A program made the position numbers and the translations under genes. Shown here in pieces: positions 42,201 to 50,057 of a stretch of 64,000 nucleotides of DNA (position 1 is its first letter; each line of letters opens with the position of its first letter). The stretch spans positions 39,236 through 103,235 of the forward strand of contig JAPLHB010000206.1 in the NCBI GenBank assembly GCA_026389845.1, read 5' to 3'. Origin of the DNA: Chloroflexota bacterium. Its GTDB lineage: Bacteria > Chloroflexota > Anaerolineae > CG2-30-64-16. The notes under the pieces are model-generated. The model had not been told where the DNA came from and did no database searches. It worked only from the letters and a program-made list of their open reading frames with translations.

Positions 42201-42408
42201 CGCGGAACCAGCCGTATTCCCACTTCGCGCCCCAGCGCGTGCCAGAGGGCATGGGGCGAAAATCGCGAGTGCGCGCCTGCTCGGCGGCCAGGTGTCCCAT
42301 GGTTGCGAACCCGCTCAAGGCCACCGCGCCCAATGGTCGGTAGCAAAGCTCCCAAAGCACCTTTTGCCACCGCTCGATGCGGTGACGCCATTCCTCGGTC
42401 AAAGCCAT
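39268..42408 (-). CDS. GH38 alpha-mannosidase
   Basis: The 1046-residue protein has the typical length. The catalytic domain opens with YAFGHAHIDVAWLWP (zinc ligands His and Asp). It has the nucleophile region VLWLPDVFGYSGALPQI and MLLSFGWGDGGGGP, then a central three-helix region and the C-terminal beta domains. There is no signal peptide, so it is probably cytoplasmic and trims mannosides taken up by the cell. Two repeat-derived insertions are in frame: one coding for HAIRNTQHATRNTQHVARA (40322-40385), and one with a TCATCCTGAGCGGAAT repeat (40534-40585). A third, PEPGRRDG near residue 970, looks like another repeat piece. These may lie in loops and not harm function. Confidence 0.93.
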   Translation of the reverse strand: MALTEEWRHRIERWQKVLWELCYRPLGAVALSGFATMGHLAAEQARTRDFRPMPSGTRWGAKWEYGWFRGEVILPDDAAGQRIVLCLAPGGDSLVWLDGQIAGSTGWGHKEITLTHSAVPGTRYDLLLETYAGHGVVSVGEGPAPFGTPPMPEPGPTQTTVGASSFGVWLEDVYQLALDWTTLYELRGRLDPLSLRVAEIDQGLMDATLIVDPELPEAEMLKTVQAGRTRLKPLLDAVNGSTAPIFYAFGHAHIDVAWLWPLAQTERKMAATAVNQLNLMAEYPTYRFLQSQPHLYTLLAARYPDLYARFKAAAQAGQLILDGAMWVEADTNISGGEALIRQVTWGRRFFREEFGADSRVLWLPDVFGYSGALPQILRGCGCVGFATAKITWAYGGGDPFPYNTFWWEGIDGTAISAHIFRDYNSHTKPSALFDRWHGRLQKNGVSTMLLSFGWGDGGGGPERDHLEYLRRAADLEGAPRVRIASPAEFFADLAQAGLPRERYVGELYFQAHRGTYTSQARTKRGNRKAELALREAEFWGTAARSLNDFDFSSRTLDDAWRKVLLNQFHDILPGSSIQRVYAEAEQTHAEAIETATTTANAAATTFITASFDSIRHTTPDSAQDDSAGLLRAAECGQNVLERLTIFNSLSWPRSALVERSWGQAEVEVPACGWTTITDHAIRNTQHATRNTQHVARATERSLENDLLRVEFNERGEIVSLFDKASSREIMAGPGNQFRLYRDVPDVWDAWDVNSMTEQMPVSTDEPVTLELIENGPLVARLRLTRKLHDSSLAQVISLRRGSRRIEFATEVDWQERHKLLKVCFPVTIHADEAIHEIQFGHLRRPTHRSRPYDADRFEVPQQKWSALAEEGRGVALLNDCKYGISVTGNSLNLTLLKAALAPDPTADRGRQIFTYALVAWNGSLAESGVVREAYELNCPVMTISGAAGARSLFSLSAPNVVLETVKLAEACPEPGRRDGSEDVILLLYEAMRTATRCTLATSLPIESAAQTDLMEEGAVELSCDAGRIALDFRPFEIKTVRLRLSQ
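40322..40385. repeat. In-frame heptamer array in the alpha-mannosidase gene
   Basis: About eight TGCGTGT/TGCGTAT heptamers. The coded peptide (HAIRNTQHATRNTQH on the minus strand) is almost the same as that inserted in the kinase at 22234-22280. Confidence 0.78.
40534..40585. repeat. TCATCCTGAGCG-type repeat in the alpha-mannosidase gene
   Basis: GTCATCCTGAGCGGAATCC is followed by GGATGGAGTCGAAGGATGC, the ends of a short dispersed bacterial repeat, read in frame. Confidence 0.55.
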
Positions 42409-42438
42409 GCGTGCTCACTCCTTTGCGTGGATGTCATT

Positions 42439-42467
42439 ACTATAGCGTACAAGTCGCCGTTTGTCAC
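42439..42467 (-). promoter_or_regulatory. Promoter for the alpha-mannosidase gene
   Basis: On the minus strand GTGACA (42467-42462), 17 bases, TATAGT (42444-42439), about 30 bases before the start codon. Confidence 0.6.
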
Positions 42468-42489
42468 GCGGTCCGGGTGCTGGTGAGAG

Positions 42490-42666
42490 TTGGGTGCGTT
42501 TCATTCTTGGAGCACGCCGTTTGACTTGTCATGCTGAGGCCCGTCGTTGGGGCCGAAGCATCTCGCTTGCCGGCGCGAGACCCTTCGCTGGCGTCGCGCC
42601 GCTGCGTACTTTGGCTGGTAGACCCGCTCAGGGTGACAGACGCGCCCCCAACGCGAAACGCACCCG
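42490..42666. mobile_element. 177-bp element with GGGTGCGTTTC ends and GTGAGAG target repeats
   Basis: GGGTGCGTTTC (42492-42502) faces GAAACGCACCC (42656-42666). GTGAGAG stands on both sides (42483-42489, 42667-42673). Inside is a copy of the TGTCATGCTGAGG...GCTCAGGGTGACA repeat (42528-42643). It has no open reading frame of note. Confidence 0.6.
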
Positions 42667-42774
42667 TGAGAGCTTCCAGACGTGACAAATCGCCGTAATT
42701 CGCATATACTCCACGTCAAGAGATGCTGGTATACATCGTCACCCAGGGCACACCAGACGGTGACCGCATCAAAC

Positions 42775-42956
42775 ATTATCGGAAATAGGGTCATTCTGAG
42801 CGGGTTGGCCCCGAACCTCCTGTTGCGGCGTCAAACCAGCGAAGAATCTCTCTCATCCGGCATGGAGACCCTTCGCTGGTGGCTCGCCGTGACGCACCGC
42901 ACGGGGTTAACCCGCTCAGGGTGACATTCTCACAAGGCCTGCTTATTACCGATAAT
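42775..42956. repeat. Full copy of the dispersed repeat with ATTATCGG ends
   Basis: ATTATCGGAAATAGG (42775-42789) faces TTATTACCGATAAT (42943-42956). The core has GTCATTCTGAGCGGGTTGG, ACCAGCGAAGAATCTC, GAGACCCTTCGCTGG and CGCTCAGGGTGACA. The 580-base gap here (42409-42988) holds this, the 42490 element and the mannosidase promoter. Nothing else was recognised. Confidence 0.75.
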
Positions 42957-42988
42957 GTCTATTCGCCCGCGGGCGTAGAGTATGACAT

Positions 42989-44758
42989 ATGATGACCCTT
43001 TTCGGACAACGCTGGAATCGCGCGTCTACTTCTACAGGAAGACTCAAACCCAGCCATATTATGGGGCTTTTGTTGCTCGCCCTTCTTACCGCTCTCCCCC
43101 CGTTGCTTTTTGTCCCACCGACAACGAAGTCGGACGAGAGCTATCACTGGGCATACGCGGTGTACCTGGCGAAAACAGGTACGCTCCCGCCCTACCTGTC
43201 TCCAGAAGATGCCACGTCCCGCGAGGCGCATCAGCCACCTCTCTACTACTACCTGGCAGCCGTGCTCTCCCGCCGCACGGCTAACCCGGACGCCATCGCG
43301 AACCAGATCAAAAACCCCTTCTTCCTCGGCACGGAGCGCGGGAACCGCAATTTCGACATCTTGGGGCCTGATGCCCTGCGGCTATTTTGGATCGGACGGC
43401 TTCTCAGTCTCGTTTTCTGGCTGTTGGTCCCATTGACCGTCTTGTGGGCCTGGCGACCGGCTCTCGGTCTGCGAGACAGCCTGACCGCCGCGGCTCTGGT
43501 CTCTTTGATCCCGCTTCTGCCCTTTGTCGGTACGTCCTATAGCAACGACATGCCGAGCGTCACCTTTATGGCCGTGGCTTTGGGCGCCTTACTGCGGCTG
43601 CTCGACCCCGCAAAAATGCCCCGGTGGCGCTGGTGTTTGTGGCTCGGCCTTGGCCTGGGCCTTTCCATGTTGAGCAAGCTGTATGCCCTTCCTCTCATGG
43701 GCGCTATCGCCCTGATTGCCCTGATGCCGGGCCTTGCGATCGAACCCAAGCGTCGTCTGCAACTGCTTGGTGCGCTGGCCCTAACAGGGATCATGCTCGT
43801 TCCCTGGATGTGGAATAGTTACCAGCGTTTGGGCGACCCACTGGGGCTTTCCGTCTTCGGGCAGGTCATGGGGCAAGACCCCACCTGGTTCCGGCCGGAC
43901 AAGGTCCTCCAAGTCGGCATACAGACGTGGCGAACCTTCTGGGGCGACCTTGGTCCCGGGGGTATTGATGCGATCCCCCCGGTTTTTGCCGCGGGGCTTG
44001 GCGTCATTGAGCTGGCGGCCATTGCCGGGATCGTCCGTCGGCTGCAACGGGCCCCCCAGGTCAAGCGTCACCTGCCCATTGCTTTGCTGCTGGGGCTATG
44101 GGTGTTGTTAGCCCTGGCTTCTTTTGCCTGGACTTTTCTCCGCGCCGAAGTTCAGGTCATTTCTGGTGGACGCAATCTCCTCTACCTCCATTTGGTCAAC
44201 GCGCCGCTCCTCGTCGCCGGTCTTCAGCACTGGCTGAAGCGGATGGCTAACTCGGCCCTGTTCGGCGCAGGTCTTGTGCTCACATTGTGGTCTTGGGTGT
44301 ATCTGTCGGCCTGCTACCCCCTGCCCCAAACGGGAATCCTCCCGCCACAGCCGCCTACGCCGATCGCGCGTTTTGGCGACCAATATGCCCTTTTGGATTG
44401 GCAGGCCCGACAAGTGAACGACACGATTCACGTCCACTTCACTCTGGCTAAGGTGAGCCAGGACGATGAGCCGCGTGCCTATTTCCTTCAGTTGGTCGCG
44501 CCCAGCGGCGAACTACTGGCAAACCTCAACACGTATCCCGCCTATGGCGCCCTTTCTACCGCTTACTTGCCCCAGGGCACTACGTTGCACGAGTTCTACG
44601 AACTGCGGGCCTCTCAGGCGATCCCGCCGGGGACGCGCTTGCTTCTGGGACTCTGGGCGCCGCCGGCCGCCGAAGAACGGCTTCCGGCTTACGATGCGGC
44701 GGGACATGCCCTTCCCGACTCCGCCTATTCAGGCCCGTGGTCCTCGCCCTTGAAGTGA
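42989..44758 (+). CDS. Polytopic membrane protein, GT-C/DUF2142-like
   Basis: The 589-residue protein has about ten hydrophobic segments. Soon after the first comes a loop with KSDESYHWAYAVYLAKTG and REAHQPPLYYYLAAVLS. This acidic-then-His-Gln-Pro-Pro pattern is typical of DUF2142 and related GT-C-fold lipid-linked sugar transferases. The last roughly 120 residues form a soluble beta-rich domain. A function in glycan transfer to proteins or lipids is likely but not proven. It lies 24 bases before an acyltransferase gene, consistent with cell-surface glycan work. There is no clear Shine-Dalgarno before the ATG-ATG at 42989. Confidence 0.75.
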   Translation: MMTLFGQRWNRASTSTGRLKPSHIMGLLLLALLTALPPLLFVPPTTKSDESYHWAYAVYLAKTGTLPPYLSPEDATSREAHQPPLYYYLAAVLSRRTANPDAIANQIKNPFFLGTERGNRNFDILGPDALRLFWIGRLLSLVFWLLVPLTVLWAWRPALGLRDSLTAAALVSLIPLLPFVGTSYSNDMPSVTFMAVALGALLRLLDPAKMPRWRWCLWLGLGLGLSMLSKLYALPLMGAIALIALMPGLAIEPKRRLQLLGALALTGIMLVPWMWNSYQRLGDPLGLSVFGQVMGQDPTWFRPDKVLQVGIQTWRTFWGDLGPGGIDAIPPVFAAGLGVIELAAIAGIVRRLQRAPQVKRHLPIALLLGLWVLLALASFAWTFLRAEVQVISGGRNLLYLHLVNAPLLVAGLQHWLKRMANSALFGAGLVLTLWSWVYLSACYPLPQTGILPPQPPTPIARFGDQYALLDWQARQVNDTIHVHFTLAKVSQDDEPRAYFLQLVAPSGELLANLNTYPAYGALSTAYLPQGTTLHEFYELRASQAIPPGTRLLLGLWAPPAAEERLPAYDAAGHALPDSAYSGPWSSPLK

Positions 44759-44782
44759 TGCTGATGAAAAGGAATAACCAAA

Positions 44783-46039
44783 ATGGAGTTACACGCTGTC
44801 CCACGGAAGCATTACCTGGATTGGCTGCGCGTGCTGGCGATCCTGACGATCTTCATCTATCACAGCGGTCGTTTTTTTAGCGCGGACGATTGGAACATCA
44901 AGAATCCCACCACTTACCCCGCCATTGATGCCGTGGCTGGTTTTCCAGAGACCTGGCTGATGCCCCTGCTCTTCGTCATCTCGGGTGCCAGCCTGTTTTT
45001 CGCCCTGGGCAAGACCGCGCACGGCGACCGCCCGGCGCAAGGCGGTCTCAAGCGCAGGAGCGGCGGCCTGGGGGGCTTTCTCAAGGACAAAGCCCTGCGC
45101 CTGCTGGCGCCCCTGGTGGTTGGCATCTTCACGCACATCGCGCTGCAGGTCTACCTGGAGCGGCTGACCCACGGCGAGTTCAGCGGCTCATTCTTGGCCT
45201 TCTACCCCCACTATTTTGAAGGGTTGTATGGGATCAGCGGCAACTTCGCCTGGCAGGGGTTGCACCTGTGGTACCTGGAGGCGCTGTTCGCGTTTTGCCT
45301 GCTCTGCTTGCCGCTCTTCGCGTGGCTCAAGAGCAGCTCCGGTGGACGCGTGCTGAATCGCCTGGGTGATTATCTCGCCAGGCCAGGCGCGGCCTATCTG
45401 CTGGCGCTGCCGGTGATCCTGCTGATCAACCTACTCAGCCAGGACAACCCCTTCGGGACCGACTGCGGCGGCTGGAGCCTGCCGGCTTACCTGATCTTCT
45501 TCCTGTCCGGCTTCGTGGTCACCTCGAATGAACCACTGCAGCAGGCTATCCAACGTCAACGCCGGCTCTCGCTGGCAGTGGCAGTGGTCGGAGAGATCGT
45601 GAGCACTGGCATGGTGGCCTTCTTGGGCGATCCGGCCTTCGGCACGGCGGGCTTCGTCTTGATCCACATCCTACGTGGCCTGCGCGCCTGGTGTTGGATC
45701 CTGGCGTTCCTGGGGTTCGGGATGCAGCGGCTGAACTTCAGCACGGCCTTCCTGCGCTACGCCAACGAAGCGGTGCTGCCGTTCTACATCCTGCACCAGA
45801 CGATCCTGGTGTGCGTGGGCTACTTCGTCGTACAGTGGGCCATCCCCGATCTGGCGAAGTACGCCATCATCGCGGCCAGCTCGTTCGCCGTTATCCTGGG
45901 GTTGTACGAATTCCTGGTGCGGCGGTTCAATTTCCTGCGCGTCCTGTTCGGGATGCGGCCGCTTGGCGGCCGACGCGAAGACGTGTATAATCCACACATC
46001 CACAGCGTAGACCCAACTGGTCAAAGGAGATCGTTATGA
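44783..46039 (+). CDS. Acyltransferase family 3 membrane protein
   Basis: The 418-residue protein has about ten membrane helices. It opens with the family signature RKHYLDWLRVLAILTIFIYH, where the His is the proposed catalytic residue, then LLFVISGASLFFALG. Members transfer acetyl, succinyl or similar groups to carbohydrates or peptidoglycan on the outer face of the membrane (OafA, OpgC types). AAGGA precedes the ATG. The last bases overlap the next gene (ATGA at 46036-46039), so it is coupled to the threonine dehydrogenase gene, although the functions look unrelated. Confidence 0.88.
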   Translation: MELHAVPRKHYLDWLRVLAILTIFIYHSGRFFSADDWNIKNPTTYPAIDAVAGFPETWLMPLLFVISGASLFFALGKTAHGDRPAQGGLKRRSGGLGGFLKDKALRLLAPLVVGIFTHIALQVYLERLTHGEFSGSFLAFYPHYFEGLYGISGNFAWQGLHLWYLEALFAFCLLCLPLFAWLKSSSGGRVLNRLGDYLARPGAAYLLALPVILLINLLSQDNPFGTDCGGWSLPAYLIFFLSGFVVTSNEPLQQAIQRQRRLSLAVAVVGEIVSTGMVAFLGDPAFGTAGFVLIHILRGLRAWCWILAFLGFGMQRLNFSTAFLRYANEAVLPFYILHQTILVCVGYFVVQWAIPDLAKYAIIAASSFAVILGLYEFLVRRFNFLRVLFGMRPLGGRREDVYNPHIHSVDPTGQRRSL

Positions 46040-47082
46040 CCACGCCGAAAACCATGAGAGCATTGGTCAAAAAGTACGCCCGGCCCGGTCTCTGGCTGGA
46101 TGAAGTGCCGGTCCCCGAGATCGGCATCAACGACGTGCTGATCCACATCCTCAAGACCGCCATCTGCGGCACCGACATTCACATCTGGGACTGGAACCCC
46201 TGGGCGCAGCGGACGATCCCCGTGCCGATGGTCGTCGGCCACGAGTTCGTGGGCCAGGTGGCCGCGATGGGCAGCAATGTGCACGACCTGCAGATCGGCG
46301 AGATCGTGTCGGGCGAGGGGCACATCGTCTGCGGCCGGTGCCGCAACTGTCTGGCAGGCCGGCGCCACCTCTGCAAGGACACCAAAGGGGTCGGGGTGAA
46401 CCGGCCCGGTGCGTTCGCTGAGTACCTCGCCATCCCCGTCTCCAACGTCTGGCACGCCGATCCCAAGATTCCCCTGGACGTGCTGGCGATCTTCGATCCG
46501 TTTGGCAACGCCACTCACACCGCCCTGACCTTCGAGGTGCTGGGCGAGGACGTGCTGATCACCGGCGCCGGCCCCATCGGGATCATGGCGACCGCGGTCG
46601 CCAAGCACGCGGGCGCGCGCTACGTGGTCACGACCGATCTCAACCCCTACCGGCTGGAACTGGCGAAGAAGATGGGCGCGACCATGGCGGTCAACGTCAA
46701 GGAGAAGACCCTCGCCCAGGTGCAGCAGGAATTGGGAATGAAGGAAGGCTTCGACGTGGGGCTGGAGATGTCGGGCAGCGGCGCGGCCTTCCGGGACATG
46801 CTCGCCAACCTGTGCCACGGCGGCAAGATCGCGCTGCTGGGGATCCCCTCGGCCGACCTGGCGATTGACTGGAACACGGTGATCTTCAACATGCTCACCA
46901 TCAAGGGCATCTACGGCCGCCAGATGTACGAGACCTGGTACCTGATGCAATCCATGATCCAGACCGGGCTGGACATCAGCCCGGTGATCACGCATCGGTT
47001 CCCCATCGCGGAGTTCGAGCAGGCGTTCGAGGTGATGGCGTCGGGGAATTCGGGGAAGGTGATCCTGACTTGGGCGGAGTAG
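46036..47082 (+). CDS. tdh: L-threonine 3-dehydrogenase
   Basis: The 348-residue protein is a zinc-dependent MDR dehydrogenase. Catalytic zinc ligands are Cys44 (AICGTDIHIWDWN) and His69-Glu70 (VVGHEFVG). The structural-zinc loop has four Cys in CGRCRNCLAGRRHLC. The NAD-binding motif is ITGAGPIGIMATAVAKHAGA. TDIHIWDWN, HLCKDTKGVGVNRPGAFAEY and FDPFGNATHTAL are close to known Tdh proteins. It converts threonine to 2-amino-3-oxobutyrate with NAD. The usual partner, glycine C-acetyltransferase (kbl), is not adjacent. AAAGGAG precedes the ATG. Confidence 0.93.
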   Translation: MTTPKTMRALVKKYARPGLWLDEVPVPEIGINDVLIHILKTAICGTDIHIWDWNPWAQRTIPVPMVVGHEFVGQVAAMGSNVHDLQIGEIVSGEGHIVCGRCRNCLAGRRHLCKDTKGVGVNRPGAFAEYLAIPVSNVWHADPKIPLDVLAIFDPFGNATHTALTFEVLGEDVLITGAGPIGIMATAVAKHAGARYVVTTDLNPYRLELAKKMGATMAVNVKEKTLAQVQQELGMKEGFDVGLEMSGSGAAFRDMLANLCHGGKIALLGIPSADLAIDWNTVIFNMLTIKGIYGRQMYETWYLMQSMIQTGLDISPVITHRFPIAEFEQAFEVMASGNSGKVILTWAE

Positions 47083-47130
47083 CGCGGATGAATCATCTCG
47101 TATACAAGATTTCTCAGGAGAACACAACGC

Positions 47131-48918
47131 ATGTCTAGCGACACATCCCTCCCCAGCGGCGCCGAAGCCGTCACCTGGAACCTGGCCGACCTCTACGCGG
47201 CAGCAGACGACCCAGCCATCGAACGCGACCTCGACCTCTCGGACGCGGAGGCAGACCGGCTGGCCGAGACCTACCGCGGCCGGATCGCGGGCCTGAGCGC
47301 GGCCGAGATGGCCGAGATGCTGGCCGCCTACGAAATGCTGCGCGAGCGCGCCGAAAAGGTCGGCAACTATGCCTCCCTGGTGTGGGCCGCGGACACGACG
47401 CCGGCCGCCCACGGCGCGCTGCTGCAAAGGGCCACCGAGCGCGGCTCCCGTCTCAGCCAAAAACTCGTCTTCTTCGACCTGGAACTGGCCGCGACCTCGG
47501 ACGAGGTTGCCCGGGCCTGGCTGGCCGATCCAATTCTGGCGAAGTACCACCACTGGCTGGAGTTGATCCGCCGCTACCACCCCCATTTGCTCACCGAGCC
47601 GGAAGAGAAAATCCTGGCCGAGAAGTCTATCATCGGCCGGAGCGCCTGGAGTCGCTTCTTCAACGAAGTTCACGAAGCAGCGCGTTACGACTTCGACGGC
47701 GTGCAACTGACCCGCGATCAGATCCTCAGCAAGCTCTACCGTGCCGACCGCGAGGAGCGACAGCGCGCGGCCGCTGTGGTCACGGCCGGTCTCAAGGAGA
47801 TGCAGCGCACCACCACTTTCATCTTCAACAACATCCTGGCTGACAAAGCCTCCGACGACCGCCTGCGCCACTACCCGACCTGGATCACCCAGCGCAACAT
47901 GGGGAACGAAGTAGACGACCGCACGGTGGATGCGCTAGTGGCGGCGGTCACTGCCCGCTATGACATCGTGGCCCGTTACTATCGCCTCAAGCGCCGGCTG
48001 CTCGGCCTGGACGAGCTGTTTGACTACGATCGCTATGCGCCGCTGCCGGCGGCCGACCGGCGTTATTCGTGGGCTGAGGCGCGGCAGATCGTACTCAACG
48101 CCTATGGCCGCTTCTCGCCCCGCATGGCCGAGCTTGCCGGTCTCTTCTTCGACAAAAGCTGGATTGATGCGGCCGTGCGGCCCGGCAAGCTGGGCGGCGC
48201 GTTCAGCGCGGCCACGACGCCATCGGTGCACCCGTACATCCTGATGAACTACGAGGCCCGCCCGCGCGACGTGATGACCCTGGCGCACGAGTTGGGTCAC
48301 GGCATCCATCAGAAGCTCGCCGGCGGCCAGGGCTTGCTCCAGGCCGACACGCCGTTGACCACCGCCGAAACCGCCTCGGTCTTTGGAGAGATGCTGGTGT
48401 TCCAGGACTTGCTGTCCCGCGAAAGCGACCCGCAGGTGCGCCTGGCGATGCTCACCAGCAAGCTCGAGGACTCCTTCGCCACCTGTTTCCGGCAGATCAG
48501 CATGAACCGCTTCGAGCATGCCATCCACACCGGGCGGCGGGAAGAAGGCGAGCTGCCGATCGAGCGGTTTTCGGAATTATGGCTGGCGACGCAGCGCGCG
48601 ATGTTCACCGACAGCGTCACTCTGACCGATGACTACGGTCTGTGGTGGAGCTACGTGACGCACTTCATCGGCACGCCCGGCTACGTCTACGCGTACGCGT
48701 TCGGCGAGCTGTTGGTGCTGGCGCTCTATGCGCGCTATCAGCACGACGGCGCGGGCTTCGCCGACGCGTACGTGGAGATGCTCTCGGCCGGCGGCTCCCA
48801 TTGGCCGCACGAGATCGTCAAGCCGCTGGGCGTAGATCTGACCGACCCGGGCTTCTGGAGCAATGGCTTGCAGATCCTTGCCGACATGGTGACCGAAGCT
48901 GAGCGGCTGGCCGCGTGA
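47131..48918 (+). CDS. M3 family oligoendopeptidase (PepF-like)
   Basis: The 595-residue protein is of normal PepF length. The zinc site is HELGH (His386, Glu387, His390) in MTLAHELGHGIHQ, with the downstream ligand Glu in ETASVFGEML. N-terminal helices show the usual WNLADLYAAADDPAIERDL opening. M3 enzymes cut short peptides in the cytoplasm. Upstream, CAGGAG precedes the ATG. It follows tdh by 48 bases and could be co-transcribed. Confidence 0.93.
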   Translation: MSSDTSLPSGAEAVTWNLADLYAAADDPAIERDLDLSDAEADRLAETYRGRIAGLSAAEMAEMLAAYEMLRERAEKVGNYASLVWAADTTPAAHGALLQRATERGSRLSQKLVFFDLELAATSDEVARAWLADPILAKYHHWLELIRRYHPHLLTEPEEKILAEKSIIGRSAWSRFFNEVHEAARYDFDGVQLTRDQILSKLYRADREERQRAAAVVTAGLKEMQRTTTFIFNNILADKASDDRLRHYPTWITQRNMGNEVDDRTVDALVAAVTARYDIVARYYRLKRRLLGLDELFDYDRYAPLPAADRRYSWAEARQIVLNAYGRFSPRMAELAGLFFDKSWIDAAVRPGKLGGAFSAATTPSVHPYILMNYEARPRDVMTLAHELGHGIHQKLAGGQGLLQADTPLTTAETASVFGEMLVFQDLLSRESDPQVRLAMLTSKLEDSFATCFRQISMNRFEHAIHTGRREEGELPIERFSELWLATQRAMFTDSVTLTDDYGLWWSYVTHFIGTPGYVYAYAFGELLVLALYARYQHDGAGFADAYVEMLSAGGSHWPHEIVKPLGVDLTDPGFWSNGLQILADMVTEAERLAA

Positions 48919-48923
48919 TTTGG

Positions 48924-49064
48924 TAACTGTTCACCGTTACCCCGCGAACGCCGTAGCATAGGGCCTTGTGCCCGTTCCGCGCCCCTTTTACAGCCGTTTT
49001 GACGCCTGCGGAGCGCCCACAAGGGGCTATGCTACAAGTCCGTTACCCCAACGGTGAACAGTTA
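48924..49064. mobile_element. Nested miniature elements downstream of the M3 peptidase gene
   Basis: Outer TAACTGTTCACCGTT (48924-48938) faces AACGGTGAACAGTTA (49050-49064). A 98-bp insert (48944-49041) is bounded by 8-bp direct repeats GTTACCCC. The insert has its own inverted ends, GTAGCATAGGGCCTTGTG and CACAAGGGGCTATGCTAC. It looks like one element in another. Confidence 0.7.
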
Positions 49065-49114
49065 CTGCGCCTAGCAGCACACCGCCCAGAAAGGGCATAG
49101 GAGGGGTTTCTTTC

Positions 49115-49324
49115 ATGGATACTCGCGAAATCGGCACCGTCAAGTGGTTCAGCAATCAGAAGGGCTACGGGTTCATCGCCCGCGAGTCCGGCGACGACGT
49201 CTTTGTTCATTTCTCGTCCATCGAGGCTGACGGCTACCGCAGCCTGAACGAGGGTGACAAGGTCGAATTCACCGTCACCCAGGGCGCCAAGGGTCTTTCG
49301 GCGACCGAGGTGAAGAAGGTCTGA
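49115..49324 (+). CDS. Cold-shock protein (CspA family)
   Basis: The 69-residue protein is a single OB fold: GTVKWFSNQKGYGFI (RNP1) and DDVFVHFSSI (RNP2), then FTVTQGAKGLSATEV. It binds single-stranded RNA/DNA and melts secondary structure. AGGAGGGG precedes the ATG by about 7 bases. A strong terminator follows 31 bases after the stop. Confidence 0.95.
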   Translation: MDTREIGTVKWFSNQKGYGFIARESGDDVFVHFSSIEADGYRSLNEGDKVEFTVTQGAKGLSATEVKKV

Positions 49325-49355
49325 GCCGCTGGCCGGCCTGGACACCTAAGTTGAG

Positions 49356-49400
49356 CCGGGATCGCCCCGCGACTGCGCGGGGCATCCCGGTTCCTTTTTT
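49356..49400 (+). terminator. Intrinsic terminator of the cold-shock gene
   Basis: The stem CCGGGATCGCCCCGC with GCGGGGCATCCCGG is followed by TTCCTTTTTT. Confidence 0.88.
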
Positions 49401-49416
49401 CTCTGGAGCATTTCTG

Positions 49417-49902
49417 ATGGCAGACAACCTGCTCACGGTGGCTGACGGCCTGGTCGTCAGCATGGAATATACCTTGCGGCTGGACGACGGCGAGGTGCTG
49501 GACACCTCGACCGGGGGCGAGCCGTTGGAGTTCATCCAGGGCCAGGGGCAGATCATCCCCGGCCTGGAGCGCGCCCTGTACGGCATGGGCATCGGCGACG
49601 AGATGAAGGTCGCCGTGACCCCTGAAGATGGGTACGGCGAGCATGATCCCGAAGCCTACGAGGAAGTTCCGACGAACGCGTTCCCGACCGACATAGAGCT
49701 GGAATCCGGCATGGAGCTTCAGGTCAGCGACCAAGCAGGCGAAGTCTACCAGGCCTACGTCGCCGAAATCCGACCCGATACCGTGCTGTTGGACTTCAAC
49801 CATCCCCTCGCGGGCGAGACGCTCAATTTCGAGGTCAAGATCGCCGGCCTCCGCGCCGCCACCGCCGAAGAGACGGAACACGGCCACGTACACGGCCACT
49901 AG
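49417..49902 (+). CDS. FKBP-type peptidyl-prolyl isomerase, SlyD-like
   Basis: The 161-residue protein has the FKBP half-domains (VSMEYTLRLDDGEVLDTS, PGLERALYGMGIGDEMKV) split by the insert-in-flap domain of SlyD (about 70-125), and NHPLAGETLNFEVKI. It catalyses proline isomerisation and acts as a chaperone. The C-terminus HGHVHGH is a start of a metal-binding tail. The tail is cut by TAG at 49900-49902; in the same frame the next nine codons read HEHEHKHEH before TAA at 49930-49932. Either a mutation shortened the tail, or the amber is read through. ATG 49417 has GGAG upstream. Confidence 0.92.
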   Translation: MADNLLTVADGLVVSMEYTLRLDDGEVLDTSTGGEPLEFIQGQGQIIPGLERALYGMGIGDEMKVAVTPEDGYGEHDPEAYEEVPTNAFPTDIELESGMELQVSDQAGEVYQAYVAEIRPDTVLLDFNHPLAGETLNFEVKIAGLRAATAEETEHGHVHGH

Positions 49903-49935
49903 CACGAGCACGAGCACAAGCACGAGCACTAAGCG

Positions 49936-50043
49936 CGGGCGCTTGTCCCCGCGTGGGTTCCCACGGCTATAGTGGTCGCAGCAATTTCGTTGCCGAGTTG
50001 CGTCTCGGGCGCTTGTCCCCGCGTGGGTTCCCACGGCTATAGT
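49936..50043. repeat. 38-bp direct repeat, two copies, each with a hairpin and -10-like box
   Basis: CGGGCGCTTGTCCCCGCGTG ... GGCTATAGT stands at 49936-49973 and again at 50006-50043, a 70-base period. Each contains the stem CGTGGG/CCCACG and ends in TATAGT, with TTGTCC 19 bases upstream of it, so each may be a weak promoter. Confidence 0.65.
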
Positions 50044-50057
50044 CTATCCGATAAAGA

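Noticed and set aside
46021..47871. A 616-codon minus-strand open frame opposite tdh and the M3 peptidase gene
   Set aside because: It is the mirror of two well-recognised genes, with no motif and biased composition.
49936..50043. Two-copy 38-bp repeat considered as a CRISPR fragment
   Set aside because: Only two copies, a 32-base spacer, no cas genes, and the repeat contains promoter-like boxes.
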